The position numbers were made by a program, and so were the translations under genes. The notes beneath the pieces were generated by a model. That model searched no databases and was not told the DNA's origin. It was given only the letters and a program-made list of their open reading frames with translations. 64,000 nucleotides of DNA from Polyangiaceae bacterium (GTDB lineage: Bacteria > Myxococcota_A > Polyangia > Polyangiales > Polyangiaceae). The stretch lies in contig JABTUA010000001.1 in assembly GCA_015075635.1 (NCBI GenBank), forward strand, positions 434,001 through 498,000, given 5' to 3'. Of the stretch, positions 34,839 through 43,736 are shown one piece after another. Every line of letters starts with the position of its first letter. The stretch's first letter is position 1.

Positions 34839-35807
34839 CTAGTCCGGGATGGTCAGCTCCTGCCCCGGGCGAATCGGCGTCTTCTTGTCGATTCCGTTGG
34901 CCTCGCAGATGGCGTCCACGCCGCTGCCGTAGCGCTGGGCGATGCCGCTCAAGGTCTGACCGCTCTCGACCACGTGAACGCGCTTCTTGCCGTTCTTCTT
35001 GGTGCCGTTGTCGCTCTCGCCGTTCGCCTTGGCGGTCTTGGCCGCCGCGCTGCCGCCCTTGCAGCAGCGGAAGCCGATGGAGTAGTCGCGGTACTTCGTG
35101 CTGTGAGCCTTGGTGACGTACTCGCAGCCCTTGCCGTTGATCTCGTTGTCCAGGTAGTACCCGCCCCGGAACGTTCCGCCTCCGTCGGCGGTCCACTCGT
35201 GGAGGTTGCCGACCATGTCGAAGGCGCCCGCGCTGGTCTTGCAGCGCTTGAACTGCCCGGTACGCGCCACGCTGCCCGGGATCTGGTTCAGCCGAGGGTC
35301 GTTCATCGCCTCGATGCCGAACACCTCGAGTCCCTCCGCTTTGCCGTGAATCGCGCGCAGCGGCGACACGCCCTTGTCGTTGCAGCGCCCCGCCTCGTGC
35401 TCGTCCCCGTAAGGGTACTGGCTCGGGGTCTTGCCGCGACACGCCGCGAGCCACTCGTCGTCCGAGCACAGGCGCTTGCCCGCGGCCTCGCACGCCGCCG
35501 CGGCCTGCTCCTGGCTCAGGTGAGCCTGCGGCACCACCCCGCGTCGCGAGCGCGCCAGGAGGCGCGTGTCCGCCGGCGCCGTGTGATACGGCGAGTGGCG
35601 CCGGAGCGTGCGCCCGCGCACGTCCACCACGTCCACGCTGGCCTCGAAGGCGTCGATGCAGAAGCGCCCGCCGATGCTGACCATCCCCGCCGGGCAGGCG
35701 GGCTTCTTCGGACCGGCCTCGGCGGCCGGCAGGAGCGCGAGCAGCCCCAGCGCGGCGAGAGCGCCTGCCGCGAGGCGGCGCACGGCTGACGGTCCCGGCG
35801 TCGGCAT
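34839..35807 (-). CDS. Secreted formylglycine-generating-enzyme-like (SUMF1) protein with C-terminal LysM domain
   Basis: After a signal peptide (LAALGLLALLPAAEA), residues about 38-255 follow the FGE-sulfatase/SUMF1 pattern: PAGMVSIGGRFCIDAFEAS, a helix LSQEQAAAACEAAGKRLCSDDEWLAAC, YPYGDE, GAFDMVGNLHEWTADGGGTFRGGYY and IGFRCC. Residues about 278-322 are a LysM module (HVVESGQTLSGIAQRYGS...PIRPGQELTIPD) that should bind peptidoglycan or chitin-like glycans. FGE-like domains in bacteria often serve as binding or modifying modules without sulfatase activation. A wall-attached, secreted FGE-like protein is the safest description. Confidence 0.83.
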   Translation of the reverse strand: MPTPGPSAVRRLAAGALAALGLLALLPAAEAGPKKPACPAGMVSIGGRFCIDAFEASVDVVDVRGRTLRRHSPYHTAPADTRLLARSRRGVVPQAHLSQEQAAAACEAAGKRLCSDDEWLAACRGKTPSQYPYGDEHEAGRCNDKGVSPLRAIHGKAEGLEVFGIEAMNDPRLNQIPGSVARTGQFKRCKTSAGAFDMVGNLHEWTADGGGTFRGGYYLDNEINGKGCEYVTKAHSTKYRDYSIGFRCCKGGSAAAKTAKANGESDNGTKKNGKKRVHVVESGQTLSGIAQRYGSGVDAICEANGIDKKTPIRPGQELTIPD

Positions 35808-35897
35808 GGCCCGGGCCCTTCGCTAGCACGGAAGCCCCGCCACGCACGAAATCCGCACCAAGCCGGCGCCTCCGACCTGGTCTAACCTGGACCCCGC

Positions 35898-36833
35898 ATG
35901 CCGCACCGCCTCCTGACCTTGGCCGCCCTGCTGACCGCGTGCACCGGCTCCCAGCCCCCGCCCACCGCGGAGCCCGCCCCGCCGCCGCCCTCGGCGCCCG
36001 CGACCGCCGCCGCGGCTCCAGCGCCGACCGCCAGCGTCGAGCCGGCCGCGACCGGACCCGTGAGCTGCGGCGAGCTCGGCTGTCGCGCCTTCGACAGCGT
36101 CGAGCAGGCCTTCGCCGCCGTGCTGGAGAAGAAGCCGCTGATCTTGGGCATCGGCGAGGCGCACGCGCAGAAGGGCACGGAGAGCGTCACCTCCACCACC
36201 AAGCGCTTCACCGACGAGCTGCTCCCCGCCCTGAAGGGCAAGGCCAGCTTCCTCGCCGTCGAGCTGATGCTGCCGAACCCCAAGTGCCAGAAGGAGACGA
36301 AGCAGGTCCAGAAGCAGCAGAAGCCGGTGACCGAGCCGCAAGCCGAGAGCAACCAGAACGAGTACGTCGTGCTCGGCAAGCGCGCGAAGGAGCTCGGCAT
36401 CGTCCCGGACCTCTTGCGCCCGAGCTGCGAGGACCTGACGCGCATCACCCAGGCCGGTGCCGGCGACATCGGCGTGATGCTCGAGACCATCGCCAAGCTG
36501 ACCCGCGAGGTCTCCCTCGCCGAGGTCGAGCGCAACAAGAAGGCCGGCAAGGACCTCCTGGTCGTCGCCTACGGCGGCGCCTTGCACAACGACGCCGCGC
36601 CCCGCGCCGGGCGCGAGGCCTGGAGCTACGGCCCCGAGCTCGCCAAGGCCACCGGCGATCGCTACGTCGAGCTCGACCTGATCGTGCCCGAGTACATCAA
36701 GGACACCGAGACCTGGACCAGCCTGCCCTGGGTGAAGCACTACGACAAGGCGAAGCTCGGCAAGAAGGTCGTGCTCTTCAGCCCCAGCCCGAGCTCGTTC
36801 GTGCTGGTGTTCCCGGCGTCGCCCCAGCAGTGA
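35898..36833 (+). CDS. Lipoprotein with EreA/ChaN/TraB-like domain
   Basis: The signal peptide ends at lipobox LLTAC, followed by a Pro/Ala linker to about residue 55. The core contains ILGIGEAHAQKGTES near its start and VVAYGGALHND later. This gives the G-E-x-H...GxxH spacing seen in the erythromycin-esterase/ChaN/TraB superfamily, where Glu and His residues are catalytic or bind haem or iron. The family assignment is tentative. The gene ends 10 nt before the convergent TPR-PEGA gene. Confidence 0.62.
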   Translation: MPHRLLTLAALLTACTGSQPPPTAEPAPPPPSAPATAAAAPAPTASVEPAATGPVSCGELGCRAFDSVEQAFAAVLEKKPLILGIGEAHAQKGTESVTSTTKRFTDELLPALKGKASFLAVELMLPNPKCQKETKQVQKQQKPVTEPQAESNQNEYVVLGKRAKELGIVPDLLRPSCEDLTRITQAGAGDIGVMLETIAKLTREVSLAEVERNKKAGKDLLVVAYGGALHNDAAPRAGREAWSYGPELAKATGDRYVELDLIVPEYIKDTETWTSLPWVKHYDKAKLGKKVVLFSPSPSSFVLVFPASPQQ

Positions 36834-36843
36834 GCGAGCGCCG

Positions 36844-37926
36844 TCAGAAACGCCCGACCACGCCGAGCCCGAGCGTGCGCGGCGAGGCGACGGGAGTCAC
36901 GCGCAGCGCCGCCTGGTTCTTCGGCGCCGGCTTCCACAAGAGAAAGGTCGCGACGGTGGCCGCGGCGCCCACGCCTGCGCCGATGAAGCCGGCGAGCGCC
37001 AGGTTCGCCTGCTGGTTGCGCTGGTCGGTCAGGCTCTCGAGCCGGCCGCAGTAGTCCTGCTCCTGTTCGGACAGGCTCGCTTTGGCGCAGACGTTCCCGG
37101 ATCCGGAGGCCTTCGTCAGCTCCGCGTCCGCCGCGTCGATCTCGTCCTGGCTCTTCCCCTTCTGGATCGTGAAGAAGATGCCTGCGCCGAGCGCCACCGC
37201 GGTGAACGCCGCCTCGCCGATCAAGACGATGGTGCGCGTCGAGCTGGGCTTCGCGCTGTCCAGGCTCGCGCTGGTCGAGCCGCCGGCGGCGCTCTCGCCC
37301 GGCGCTGGTTCCGCCGCCGCCGCCGGTCCTGCCGCCGCGGTCTTCTCGGGCAAGTCGATGGTCAGCTCCCTGGACTCCCCCTCGTCGAGCTCGATCTCGC
37401 GGCGGTAGGGCTGGCGGCCCGGCGCCCTCGCGGTGATCACGAGCTTGCCCGGGTTCTGCGGCACCACCTTGCCGATCAGCGCTGCCTTGACCGGCACCCC
37501 GTCGAGCTCGATCACGACGCCGTCCACCTTCGCCGGCAGCTCGAGCTTGATGCCGGCGACGCGCTTCTTCACGCCTTCGCGCGCGGGGCCCAGGAGCTCG
37601 GATACGTCCGGCGCCTTGGCTCCGAGGCGCAGCATCTCCTCGGCGCGGTCGTATTCGACCAGGGCTTCGACCAGCTTGTGCTGATTCTCGAGGCAGAAAC
37701 CCAGGTGATAGCGCAGGCCGGGCGTCTCCTTGATGGCGATGGCCTCGCGCAGCTTGGCCTCGGCCTCCGCCCACCTCTTGTCCTTCTCGAGCTCGGTGGC
37801 GTCGGCGAAGGCCTTGCGCGCCACGGCCACCTCCGCGGCGGTGGGCTCCGCGAGCGCGGTCCCCGCCAGGCAAGCGGCGAGGGCGACGGCCGTGAGCGCG
37901 AACTGACAGCGGCGAGCTCTGTTCAC
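36844..37926 (-). CDS. Secreted TPR-PEGA membrane protein
   Basis: The true start is GTG 37924-37926, which gives a signal peptide (FALTAVALAACLAGTALAE); the very long open frame upstream is antisense to the Cys-rich lipoprotein genes. The 360-residue product has TPR-like helices (AFADATELEKDKRWAEAEAKLREA) and a PEGA domain (GVVIELDGVPVKAALIGK...PYRREIELDEGE, about 130-210). An Ala/Gly/Ser linker and two hydrophobic segments follow, with a Cys-containing loop between them (VCAKASLSEQEQDYCGRL). The C-terminus is GLGVVGRF. It is divergent from a Cys-rich lipoprotein gene. Confidence 0.78.
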   Translation of the reverse strand: MNRARRCQFALTAVALAACLAGTALAEPTAAEVAVARKAFADATELEKDKRWAEAEAKLREAIAIKETPGLRYHLGFCLENQHKLVEALVEYDRAEEMLRLGAKAPDVSELLGPAREGVKKRVAGIKLELPAKVDGVVIELDGVPVKAALIGKVVPQNPGKLVITARAPGRQPYRREIELDEGESRELTIDLPEKTAAAGPAAAAEPAPGESAAGGSTSASLDSAKPSSTRTIVLIGEAAFTAVALGAGIFFTIQKGKSQDEIDAADAELTKASGSGNVCAKASLSEQEQDYCGRLESLTDQRNQQANLALAGFIGAGVGAAATVATFLLWKPAPKNQAALRVTPVASPRTLGLGVVGRF

Positions 37927-38052
37927 CAATCGTTCCCCGGGGTGACGGGAGTCTCCCAAAAACACCGCTGCCGTGTCGAAGAAAAATCGCGCAACCCACG
38001 ACGGCCCGTGCCCGAAGGGCGCGCGCTCATCGCAAAAGCCGGAGGACTTCGC

Positions 38053-39360
38053 ATGGCTCGTATCATCGGCGCCCTGGCGCTCGCCCTGACCCTCGTAGCT
38101 GGCTGCGCATTCGAGGATTTCGACTCCAAGGACACGGGCTCCACCGGGGGCGCCGCTGGCTCCAGCGGCGCGAGCGGCGGTTGGAAGGCCGCGGGCGGTG
38201 GCGCGGGGACCGGAAGCATCGGCTCGACGGGCGGCGGCAGCGGAAAGACGCCCGCGGGCCTGGCCTGCGCCAATCCCGGAGACTGCGCGAGCGGCCTTTG
38301 CTTCGACGGCGTGTGCTGCCAGTCCGAGTGCTCGGGTACCTGCGAGAGCTGCAATCTCCCCGGGAGCGCCGGGACTTGTCAGCCGCACCCGGCCGGTAGC
38401 GACCCCGACTCCGAGTGCCTGGACTCGCAGCAGACATCGACCGGATCTTGCGCCGGGCGCTGCGACGGCAATCGCGCCTGCAAGATGCCCAGCGCCGAGA
38501 CGCACTGCGGCCCCAACGCCTGTTCGGGCGACAAGCAGGTGGCGGAGGTGTGCAATGGCCAGGGCGCGTGCGTGACCACCGAGAAGGGCTGCGCTCCGTT
38601 CACCTGCGACAACGGTGCTTGCGTCACGACCTGCACCAGTGACGCACACTGCGCCGACCCGAAGACCTGGTGCAAGCAAGGCTCCTGCGCCAACAAGTTC
38701 GGCCCCGGCGTGCCGTGCACCGCCGACAGTCAGTGCGATACGGACCATTGCGTGGACGGCGTCTGCTGCGATAGCTCGAGCTGCCCCGCCCCGTTCTCTT
38801 GCTCCACCGGGACTTGCGCCTGCGGGAATACCCCGTGCGCGCCCGGCATGGCCTGCGTCCCCTGGTACGAGGACACCGACGGCGACGGCTTCGGGGACAA
38901 GACCAAGAGCATCCTCTCGTGCGCGTACGGCAGCGGGAGCGTGATCATCGGCGGCAAGAAGTACGCGATCAACGGCGACGACTGCTTCGACGGAAACAAG
39001 AACGTCTTCCCCGGGCAGACCGCCTTCTTCGGCACGCACCGAGGCGACGGCAGCTTCGACTACGACTGCAACGGCAGCGACGAGAAGAAGTACGCGACCG
39101 TCTCCTCGCCGGTGTGTCGCGACTGCCACGGCTACGGCTCGTCGTCGGCAGCTTGCTCGTTGACCTGCGGCACGCTGGGGCTCGCGAGCATGGGCGTCAC
39201 CTGCAACCTCCCGGGCAACTGCGGCGGACCGAAGGACACGACCGTGTTCGCCGTGGACGTGGCCTGCGGCGGAGCGGCCGACCTGAAGAGCTGCAACGAC
39301 TGCCACCCGAGCTACATCATTCCCGAAAGCGTGGGACTGACGCAGCAGACCTGCCGCTGA
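38053..39360 (+). CDS. Cys-rich MopE-like lipoprotein (paralogue 1)
   Basis: ATG 38053 gives a lipobox (LVAGC) and a short Gly/Ser linker (about 30-70). The 435-residue protein then contains many small Cys modules of the form CxxxxDCxSGxCxDGVCC, CxxTCxSCN and CxGxCDGxxACKMP. A metal-binding segment DTDGDGFGDKTK...GDDCFDGNKNVFPGQT...RGDGSFDYDCNG, related to MopE repeats, follows. It ends with a Cys-rich GPTQQxCR-type tail. Genes 39418-40716, 41981-43366 and 58647-60086 share this architecture. No enzymatic motif is visible. Confidence 0.8.
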   Translation: MARIIGALALALTLVAGCAFEDFDSKDTGSTGGAAGSSGASGGWKAAGGGAGTGSIGSTGGGSGKTPAGLACANPGDCASGLCFDGVCCQSECSGTCESCNLPGSAGTCQPHPAGSDPDSECLDSQQTSTGSCAGRCDGNRACKMPSAETHCGPNACSGDKQVAEVCNGQGACVTTEKGCAPFTCDNGACVTTCTSDAHCADPKTWCKQGSCANKFGPGVPCTADSQCDTDHCVDGVCCDSSSCPAPFSCSTGTCACGNTPCAPGMACVPWYEDTDGDGFGDKTKSILSCAYGSGSVIIGGKKYAINGDDCFDGNKNVFPGQTAFFGTHRGDGSFDYDCNGSDEKKYATVSSPVCRDCHGYGSSSAACSLTCGTLGLASMGVTCNLPGNCGGPKDTTVFAVDVACGGAADLKSCNDCHPSYIIPESVGLTQQTCR

Positions 39361-39417
39361 TCCACGAGCGAATCTTCCCCGCGATTGCACGTCCAACCCG
39401 AGAGGCTCATCCTGTCC

Positions 39418-40716
39418 ATGTCGTCGATGCCCCGCGTAATCCGCTTCGCCCCGCTCGCTCTGGTCCTGGTCGCGCTGGCCTGCGCCGGCTCCGAAGAGGA
39501 CGCGGACACCACGACCAGCGGCGGAAGCGCAGGCCTCCCGAGCGGCGGCAGCGGTGGCTCCGGCGCGAGCTCCGGCAGCGGCGGCGCGAGCTCCGGCGGC
39601 AAGAGCGGCGCCTCCGGCTCCGGCGGCGGCTCGACGCTGGCGGAGAACGGCGCGGCGTGCAGCGCGAGCGCCGACTGCAAGAGCACCTGGTGCGTGGACG
39701 GCGTGTGCTGCGACGGCAACTGCACCGGGGCCTGCCGCTCCTGCAAGAGCTCCGGCAAGGTGGGCACCTGCACGCTCGCCGTCGCGGGCACGGATCCCGA
39801 GGCGGAGTGCGGCGACGGCACGAGCGCCTGCTCCGGCACCTGCGACGGCGCCGGCGCGTGCGCGTACCCGGGCGCGGAGAAGCTCTGCGGCGCGACGAGC
39901 TGTCAGAACGGCAAGCAGTCCGCCGACAGCTGCGACGGCGCCGGCGCGTGCGTCACCGCGGAGAAGGACTGCGGCCTGTTCATCTGCGCCGGCAGCGCCT
40001 GCCTCGGTAGCTGCCAGAACGACTCCGACTGCGTCCCGACGGCTTTCTGCAACACGTCGTCCGGCAAGTGCGAGGCCAAGAAGGACGACGGCAAGGTCTG
40101 CGCGCAGCCGAACGAATGTACCAGCGGCGTGTGCGTCAGCGGCGTCTGCTGCAACACCGCCTGCGACGCGCCGTCCGCGTGCTGGACGGGCCAGTGCCTG
40201 TGCGACAAGACGGCCTGCGCGACCGGCGAGAAGTGCACGACCTGGTACGCCGACGTGGACGGCGACGGCTTCGGCGACAAGACCAAGACCAAGCTGGGCT
40301 GCGAGACCACCGGCCCGAACGACGGCGCCACCTACGCCAAGAACGGCGACGACTGCTTCGACACCAACCCGAACGCGAAGCCCGGCCAGACCGCCTACTT
40401 CACCGCCGACCGCGGTGACGGCAGCTACGACTACAACTGCAACCTGGCCAAGGAGCTCCAGTACCCGGACGTCACGGGCCTGACCTGCGGCGACTGCGGG
40501 CTGAAGATCGACTCGATCTGCTACTCGTGCGGCGTGTTCCCGGGCATCAACACCTACGGTTTCGGCTGCAACGCCACGAACAAATGCAGCTTCACCGGCG
40601 CCAAGTCCGGCTACAAGCAGAGCGTGGACTGCGGGCAGCTCGGCCTGCTCTACTCCTGCGAACAGTGTTCGGCCACGACCAACACCGGCGTTTCGACCAA
40701 GCAAGGCTGCCGCTAG
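39418..40716 (+). CDS. Cys-rich MopE-like lipoprotein (paralogue 2)
   Basis: This 432-residue paralogue has a lipobox (LVALAC) and a Gly/Ser-rich linker with GGSGGSGASSGSGG runs. It has the same sequence of Cys modules, the metal-binding DVDGDGFGDKTK...GDDCFDTNPNAKPGQT...GDGSYDYNCN segment and a terminal GCR. ATG 39418 and 39427 are both possible starts. It lies 57 nt after paralogue 1, so the two may form an operon that arose by tandem duplication and then diverged. Confidence 0.8.
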   Translation: MSSMPRVIRFAPLALVLVALACAGSEEDADTTTSGGSAGLPSGGSGGSGASSGSGGASSGGKSGASGSGGGSTLAENGAACSASADCKSTWCVDGVCCDGNCTGACRSCKSSGKVGTCTLAVAGTDPEAECGDGTSACSGTCDGAGACAYPGAEKLCGATSCQNGKQSADSCDGAGACVTAEKDCGLFICAGSACLGSCQNDSDCVPTAFCNTSSGKCEAKKDDGKVCAQPNECTSGVCVSGVCCNTACDAPSACWTGQCLCDKTACATGEKCTTWYADVDGDGFGDKTKTKLGCETTGPNDGATYAKNGDDCFDTNPNAKPGQTAYFTADRGDGSYDYNCNLAKELQYPDVTGLTCGDCGLKIDSICYSCGVFPGINTYGFGCNATNKCSFTGAKSGYKQSVDCGQLGLLYSCEQCSATTNTGVSTKQGCR

Positions 40717-40785
40717 CTGCCGCTGGCAGCCGTTGGCTACCGCTAGCTACCGCTGGCTGCCGCTGGCTGCCGCTGGCCCCCGCCA
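40714..40785 (+). repeat. Imperfect 10-bp tandem repeat after a Cys-rich lipoprotein gene
   Basis: Immediately after the stop codon the DNA consists of about seven degenerate units related to GCTGCCGCTG / GCTACCGCTA. The array contains many GCTG/TAGC motifs and no open frame of note. It could be a slippage product or part of a terminator. The remaining intergenic bases to 40910 show nothing else. Confidence 0.6.
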
Positions 40786-40910
40786 GCCCGCGAAATTCCT
40801 AGCAACCGTCCGGAGCGCGCACCCGATAGCGGGTTCTACGGAGGCGTCGCGTGGGACTCGGTGGAACTTGCCAACAAGGCCCGGCTGAGCGATTGAATGA
40901 CCCGACCCCG

Positions 40911-41717
40911 ATGAGCGAGGAGCGCCGCCCGCCCGTCCCGGCCCCGCTGGCCCCATCAGCCGACCCTGCCTTCGGAGGCGACACGCCCCGCGAGGGCACG
41001 CCCGCCTTCGGCGACACGCCAGTGGACGGCTCGCCGGCGTTCGGCGACACACCCATCGGGGGCTCGCCGGCTTTCGGTCACGACACCGACGAGATCCTCG
41101 TGTCGGTGGCAGGAGAGCCCCCCTTCGCCGGCCCCACCCCGGATCACGCCAGTGAATACGTCCCGCCGCGCGAGCTCCCCAAGCCCGTCGAGCACAAGAC
41201 GATCGAGAACATCCCCGTCCGCATCGCGCCCGAGGCGGACCCCCGCCGCGCGCAGACCCAGAAGGCGATGCGCGTGCTCGAGCGCGAGGAGGCCCAGCGC
41301 CACCTGATGCTGATGGGCGTGGACGCCGCGGCCGCTACCTCGAGCGTGCGCCCATCTTCCGCGTCCTTCTCGGACGCCGAGTCGTCCAAGAGCCGCGCCG
41401 GCCTGCTCATCGGCGGCGCCATCGTGTTCTTGGTCCTGGTCGCCGTCGGCTTCATCGTGGTCAACATCGTCCGAGGCGACCCCGAGGCGGCCGCGCCGAG
41501 CGCCGCGCCCGCGACCGCCGCCGCGCCGGCGCCCGCGCCCACCCCCAAGCCCGCGCCTGCGCCGCTGCGCGTGCCCGAGCCTTCCCCCGAGCCCACGTCG
41601 AGCGCCCGGCCCGCAAAGCTCAGGCCGCCAGACAGCGAAGGCATGGACCCGCCGGAGGCTCCGATCAAGCGCAAGCCGAAGCCCGTCGTCGAGCAGCCGA
41701 AGCCGATCAACGAGTGA
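40911..41717 (+). CDS. Single-pass membrane protein with repetitive N-terminus
   Basis: The preferred start is ATG 40911 (MSEERRPPVP). The cytoplasmic part contains three 12-residue repeats of the type AFGDTPxDGSP. A polar stretch, one membrane helix (LLIGGAIVFLVLVAVGFIVV, about 165-190) and a Pro/Ala-rich extracytoplasmic tail ending in KPINE follow. No family is recognised. The last codons and the stop are repeated twice more downstream (see the repeat at 41699-41846). Confidence 0.65.
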   Translation: MSEERRPPVPAPLAPSADPAFGGDTPREGTPAFGDTPVDGSPAFGDTPIGGSPAFGHDTDEILVSVAGEPPFAGPTPDHASEYVPPRELPKPVEHKTIENIPVRIAPEADPRRAQTQKAMRVLEREEAQRHLMLMGVDAAAATSSVRPSSASFSDAESSKSRAGLLIGGAIVFLVLVAVGFIVVNIVRGDPEAAAPSAAPATAAAPAPAPTPKPAPAPLRVPEPSPEPTSSARPAKLRPPDSEGMDPPEAPIKRKPKPVVEQPKPINE

Positions 41718-41846
41718 CGCCCCCTCCGCGGCGCTCGCGTCGCGGGACTCCCGGCTCGCCGCGCGCTCGAAGCCGATCGACGAGTGACGCTCGCGTCGTC
41801 GGGTCCTGCGTCGCCGCGCGCGCTCGAAGCCGATCAACGAGTGACG
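41699..41846 (+). repeat. Triplicated gene 3' end (21-bp repeat, three copies)
   Basis: The last codons and stop of the upstream gene, GAAGCCGATCAACGAGTGAC, recur at 41769-41789 (one base changed) and 41826-41846, spaced 70 and 57 bp apart. The bases between share GCGCGCTCG and GGGTCCTGC-like stretches, so longer units of about 57-70 bp were probably duplicated. Each copy still carries the in-frame TGA. The rest of the gap to 41980 shows no gene. Confidence 0.75.
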
Positions 41847-41980
41847 CCCGCTCCCCGCTCGCGCTTTGCCGGGTCCTGCTTCGCCGCGCGCGCTCGAGGC
41901 GCCGCGCACCCGAAATAGTGCGCAACTGGGATCCGCCCACGACCGAAGGAGCGCCGTTCACCACAACGGAGGCCTCTTCC

Positions 41981-43366
41981 ATGATTCGCATCAAGTCCCC
42001 TCTCTCGTTCGCCCTGGCGTTAGCCCTGTCCATCAACGCGGGTTGCGCCGCTGACGAGTTCGAAACGAAAGACGAGGCCGGCGACGGCGGCGCGGCCGGA
42101 GCCGCTGGCAACTCGTCAGGCGGCTCCCAGGCCACGGGCGGCGCGAGCGGCGCGAGCTCCGGCGGAGGCGCCGACAGCGGCGCTGGTGCCGGCGGATCGG
42201 GCGGCGCGAGCGGCAGCTCGAGCGGGGGCGCAAGCGGCAGCTCCACCGGCGGGACCGGCAGCGGCAAGACGCCCGCGGGCTCCGCTTGCAGCGCCGACGC
42301 CGACTGCGCCACCGGTTTCTGCACCGACGGCGTGTGCTGCCAGTCCGACTGCTCCGGCCCCTGCGAGAGCTGCAACCAGCCGGGCAACGCGGGCTCCTGC
42401 CAGCCCCACGCGGACGGCACCGACCCCGACCAGGACTGCCTGGACTCGGCGAAGGGCACCGGGGCGTGCGCCGGCGCGTGCGACGGCAGCGGCGCCTGCA
42501 AGATGCCCGGGACCGAGACGACCTGCGGCCAGACGACCTGCGTGAGCGGCAAGCAGACCGGCAGCGCGTGCAACGGCAAGGGCGAGTGCCTCGTCGCGCA
42601 GACGTCCTGCGCGCCCTTCACCTGCAGCGGCAGCGTGTGCGCGACCAAGTGTGACACCGACGCGCAGTGCGCCAACGCCGGCTCCTACTGCAAGGCCGGC
42701 GCCTGCGTGCCGAAGCAAGCGCTGGGCGCGGCGTGCACCGCCAGCAACCAGTGCACGAGCAACGCCTGCGTGGACGGGTCCTGCTGCGCGAGCGCGAGCT
42801 GCGGCCCGAGCTTCTCGTGCTCGAGCGGCACCTGCCAGTGCAACGGCGTGACCTGCGCCGCCGGCGACCAGTGCGTGCTCTGGTACGAGGACGGCGACGG
42901 AGACGGCTTCGGCGACAAGACCAAGCCCATGCTCGGCTGTTCCAGCAAGGCCCCGGTGGTCAGCGGCAAGACCTTCGTGAAGAACGCCGACGACTGCTTC
43001 GACGCCAACAAGAACGCCTTCCCCGGCCAGACCCAGTTCTTCCCGCTCCACCGCGGCGACAACAGCTACGACTACGACTGCAACGGCACGGAGCAGAAGA
43101 AGCACCCGACCATCACCAACCCGTCGTGCCGCGACTGCCACGGCTACGGCTCCAGCACGGCCGCGTGTTCCCTCACTTGCGGCACGCTGGGGCTGCAGAG
43201 CATGGGCCTCAGCTGCAACCTGCCGAACAACTGCGGCGGACCGAAGGACACCTTCGCCTACGGCGTCGAAGTCGGCTGCGGCGGGACGGGGAACCTGTTC
43301 ACCTGCTCGACGCTCTGCTCCTCCGGCACCATCGGACTGGGCCCAACGCAGCAGAACTGCCGCTGA
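41981..43366 (+). CDS. Cys-rich MopE-like lipoprotein (paralogue 3)
   Basis: The 461-residue protein starts at ATG 41981 with lipobox SINAGC, then a long Gly/Ser/Ala linker (about 25-95). The Cys modules and the DGDGDGFGDKTK...DDCFDANKNAFPGQTQFF...RGDNSYDYDCNG segment follow. It is closest to paralogue 1: both end with CRDCHGYGSS and LTCGTLGL segments. Divergence in the linker with conservation of the Cys framework suggests that the folded modules, not the linker, are under selection. Confidence 0.8.
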   Translation: MIRIKSPLSFALALALSINAGCAADEFETKDEAGDGGAAGAAGNSSGGSQATGGASGASSGGGADSGAGAGGSGGASGSSSGGASGSSTGGTGSGKTPAGSACSADADCATGFCTDGVCCQSDCSGPCESCNQPGNAGSCQPHADGTDPDQDCLDSAKGTGACAGACDGSGACKMPGTETTCGQTTCVSGKQTGSACNGKGECLVAQTSCAPFTCSGSVCATKCDTDAQCANAGSYCKAGACVPKQALGAACTASNQCTSNACVDGSCCASASCGPSFSCSSGTCQCNGVTCAAGDQCVLWYEDGDGDGFGDKTKPMLGCSSKAPVVSGKTFVKNADDCFDANKNAFPGQTQFFPLHRGDNSYDYDCNGTEQKKHPTITNPSCRDCHGYGSSTAACSLTCGTLGLQSMGLSCNLPNNCGGPKDTFAYGVEVGCGGTGNLFTCSTLCSSGTIGLGPTQQNCR

Positions 43367-43478
43367 GCTCGCCGCCGAGCGGCGGGACGCGGGCGGCGCC
43401 GACGCCTGCCCGCGTCCGCCCCGGCGATCCGCCGATCACCGCCCGGCGCTCGGCTTGACCGCACCGCCCAATGTGACC

Positions 43479-43724
43479 ATGCTCGTGACCATGAGGCCGA
43501 GCGTGGTCAAGGCGGGCGAGTTCAAGGCCAAGTGCCTCGAGCTCATGGACCGAGTGGCGGCTACCGGGCGCCCAATCGTGATCACCAAGCGTGGCACGCC
43601 GGTCGCGCGGCTCGTCGCCGCCACCACCCGGCCGCCTACTCTCTTCGGCTTCATGAGCGGGCGCATCCAGGTCGTGGGCGACATCGTCGCCCCCATCGAC
43701 GCTCGCTGGGACGCGGAGCGCTGA
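43479..43724 (+). CDS. Antitoxin, Phd/YefM family
   Basis: The small protein has the Phd/YefM N-terminal DNA-binding fold: VVKAGEFKAKCLELMDRVAATGRPIVITKRGTPVARLV, with the typical helix then K-R-G-x-P turn. The C-terminal half (PPTLFGFMSGRIQVVGDIV...DARWDAER) should bind and block the toxin. ATG 43479 or 43491 is likely; a TTG at 43455 is possible. The stop is 12 nt before the PIN toxin gene, the normal antitoxin-first operon, which is usually autorepressed. Confidence 0.87.
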   Translation: MLVTMRPSVVKAGEFKAKCLELMDRVAATGRPIVITKRGTPVARLVAATTRPPTLFGFMSGRIQVVGDIVAPIDARWDAER

Positions 43725-43736
43725 CGCAAGACGGCG

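Noticed and set aside
36844..40704. A 1286-codon open frame on the minus strand
   Set aside because: Only 36844-37926 looks like protein (TPR-PEGA with a signal peptide). The rest is antisense to Cys-rich lipoprotein genes, an effect of extreme GC bias.
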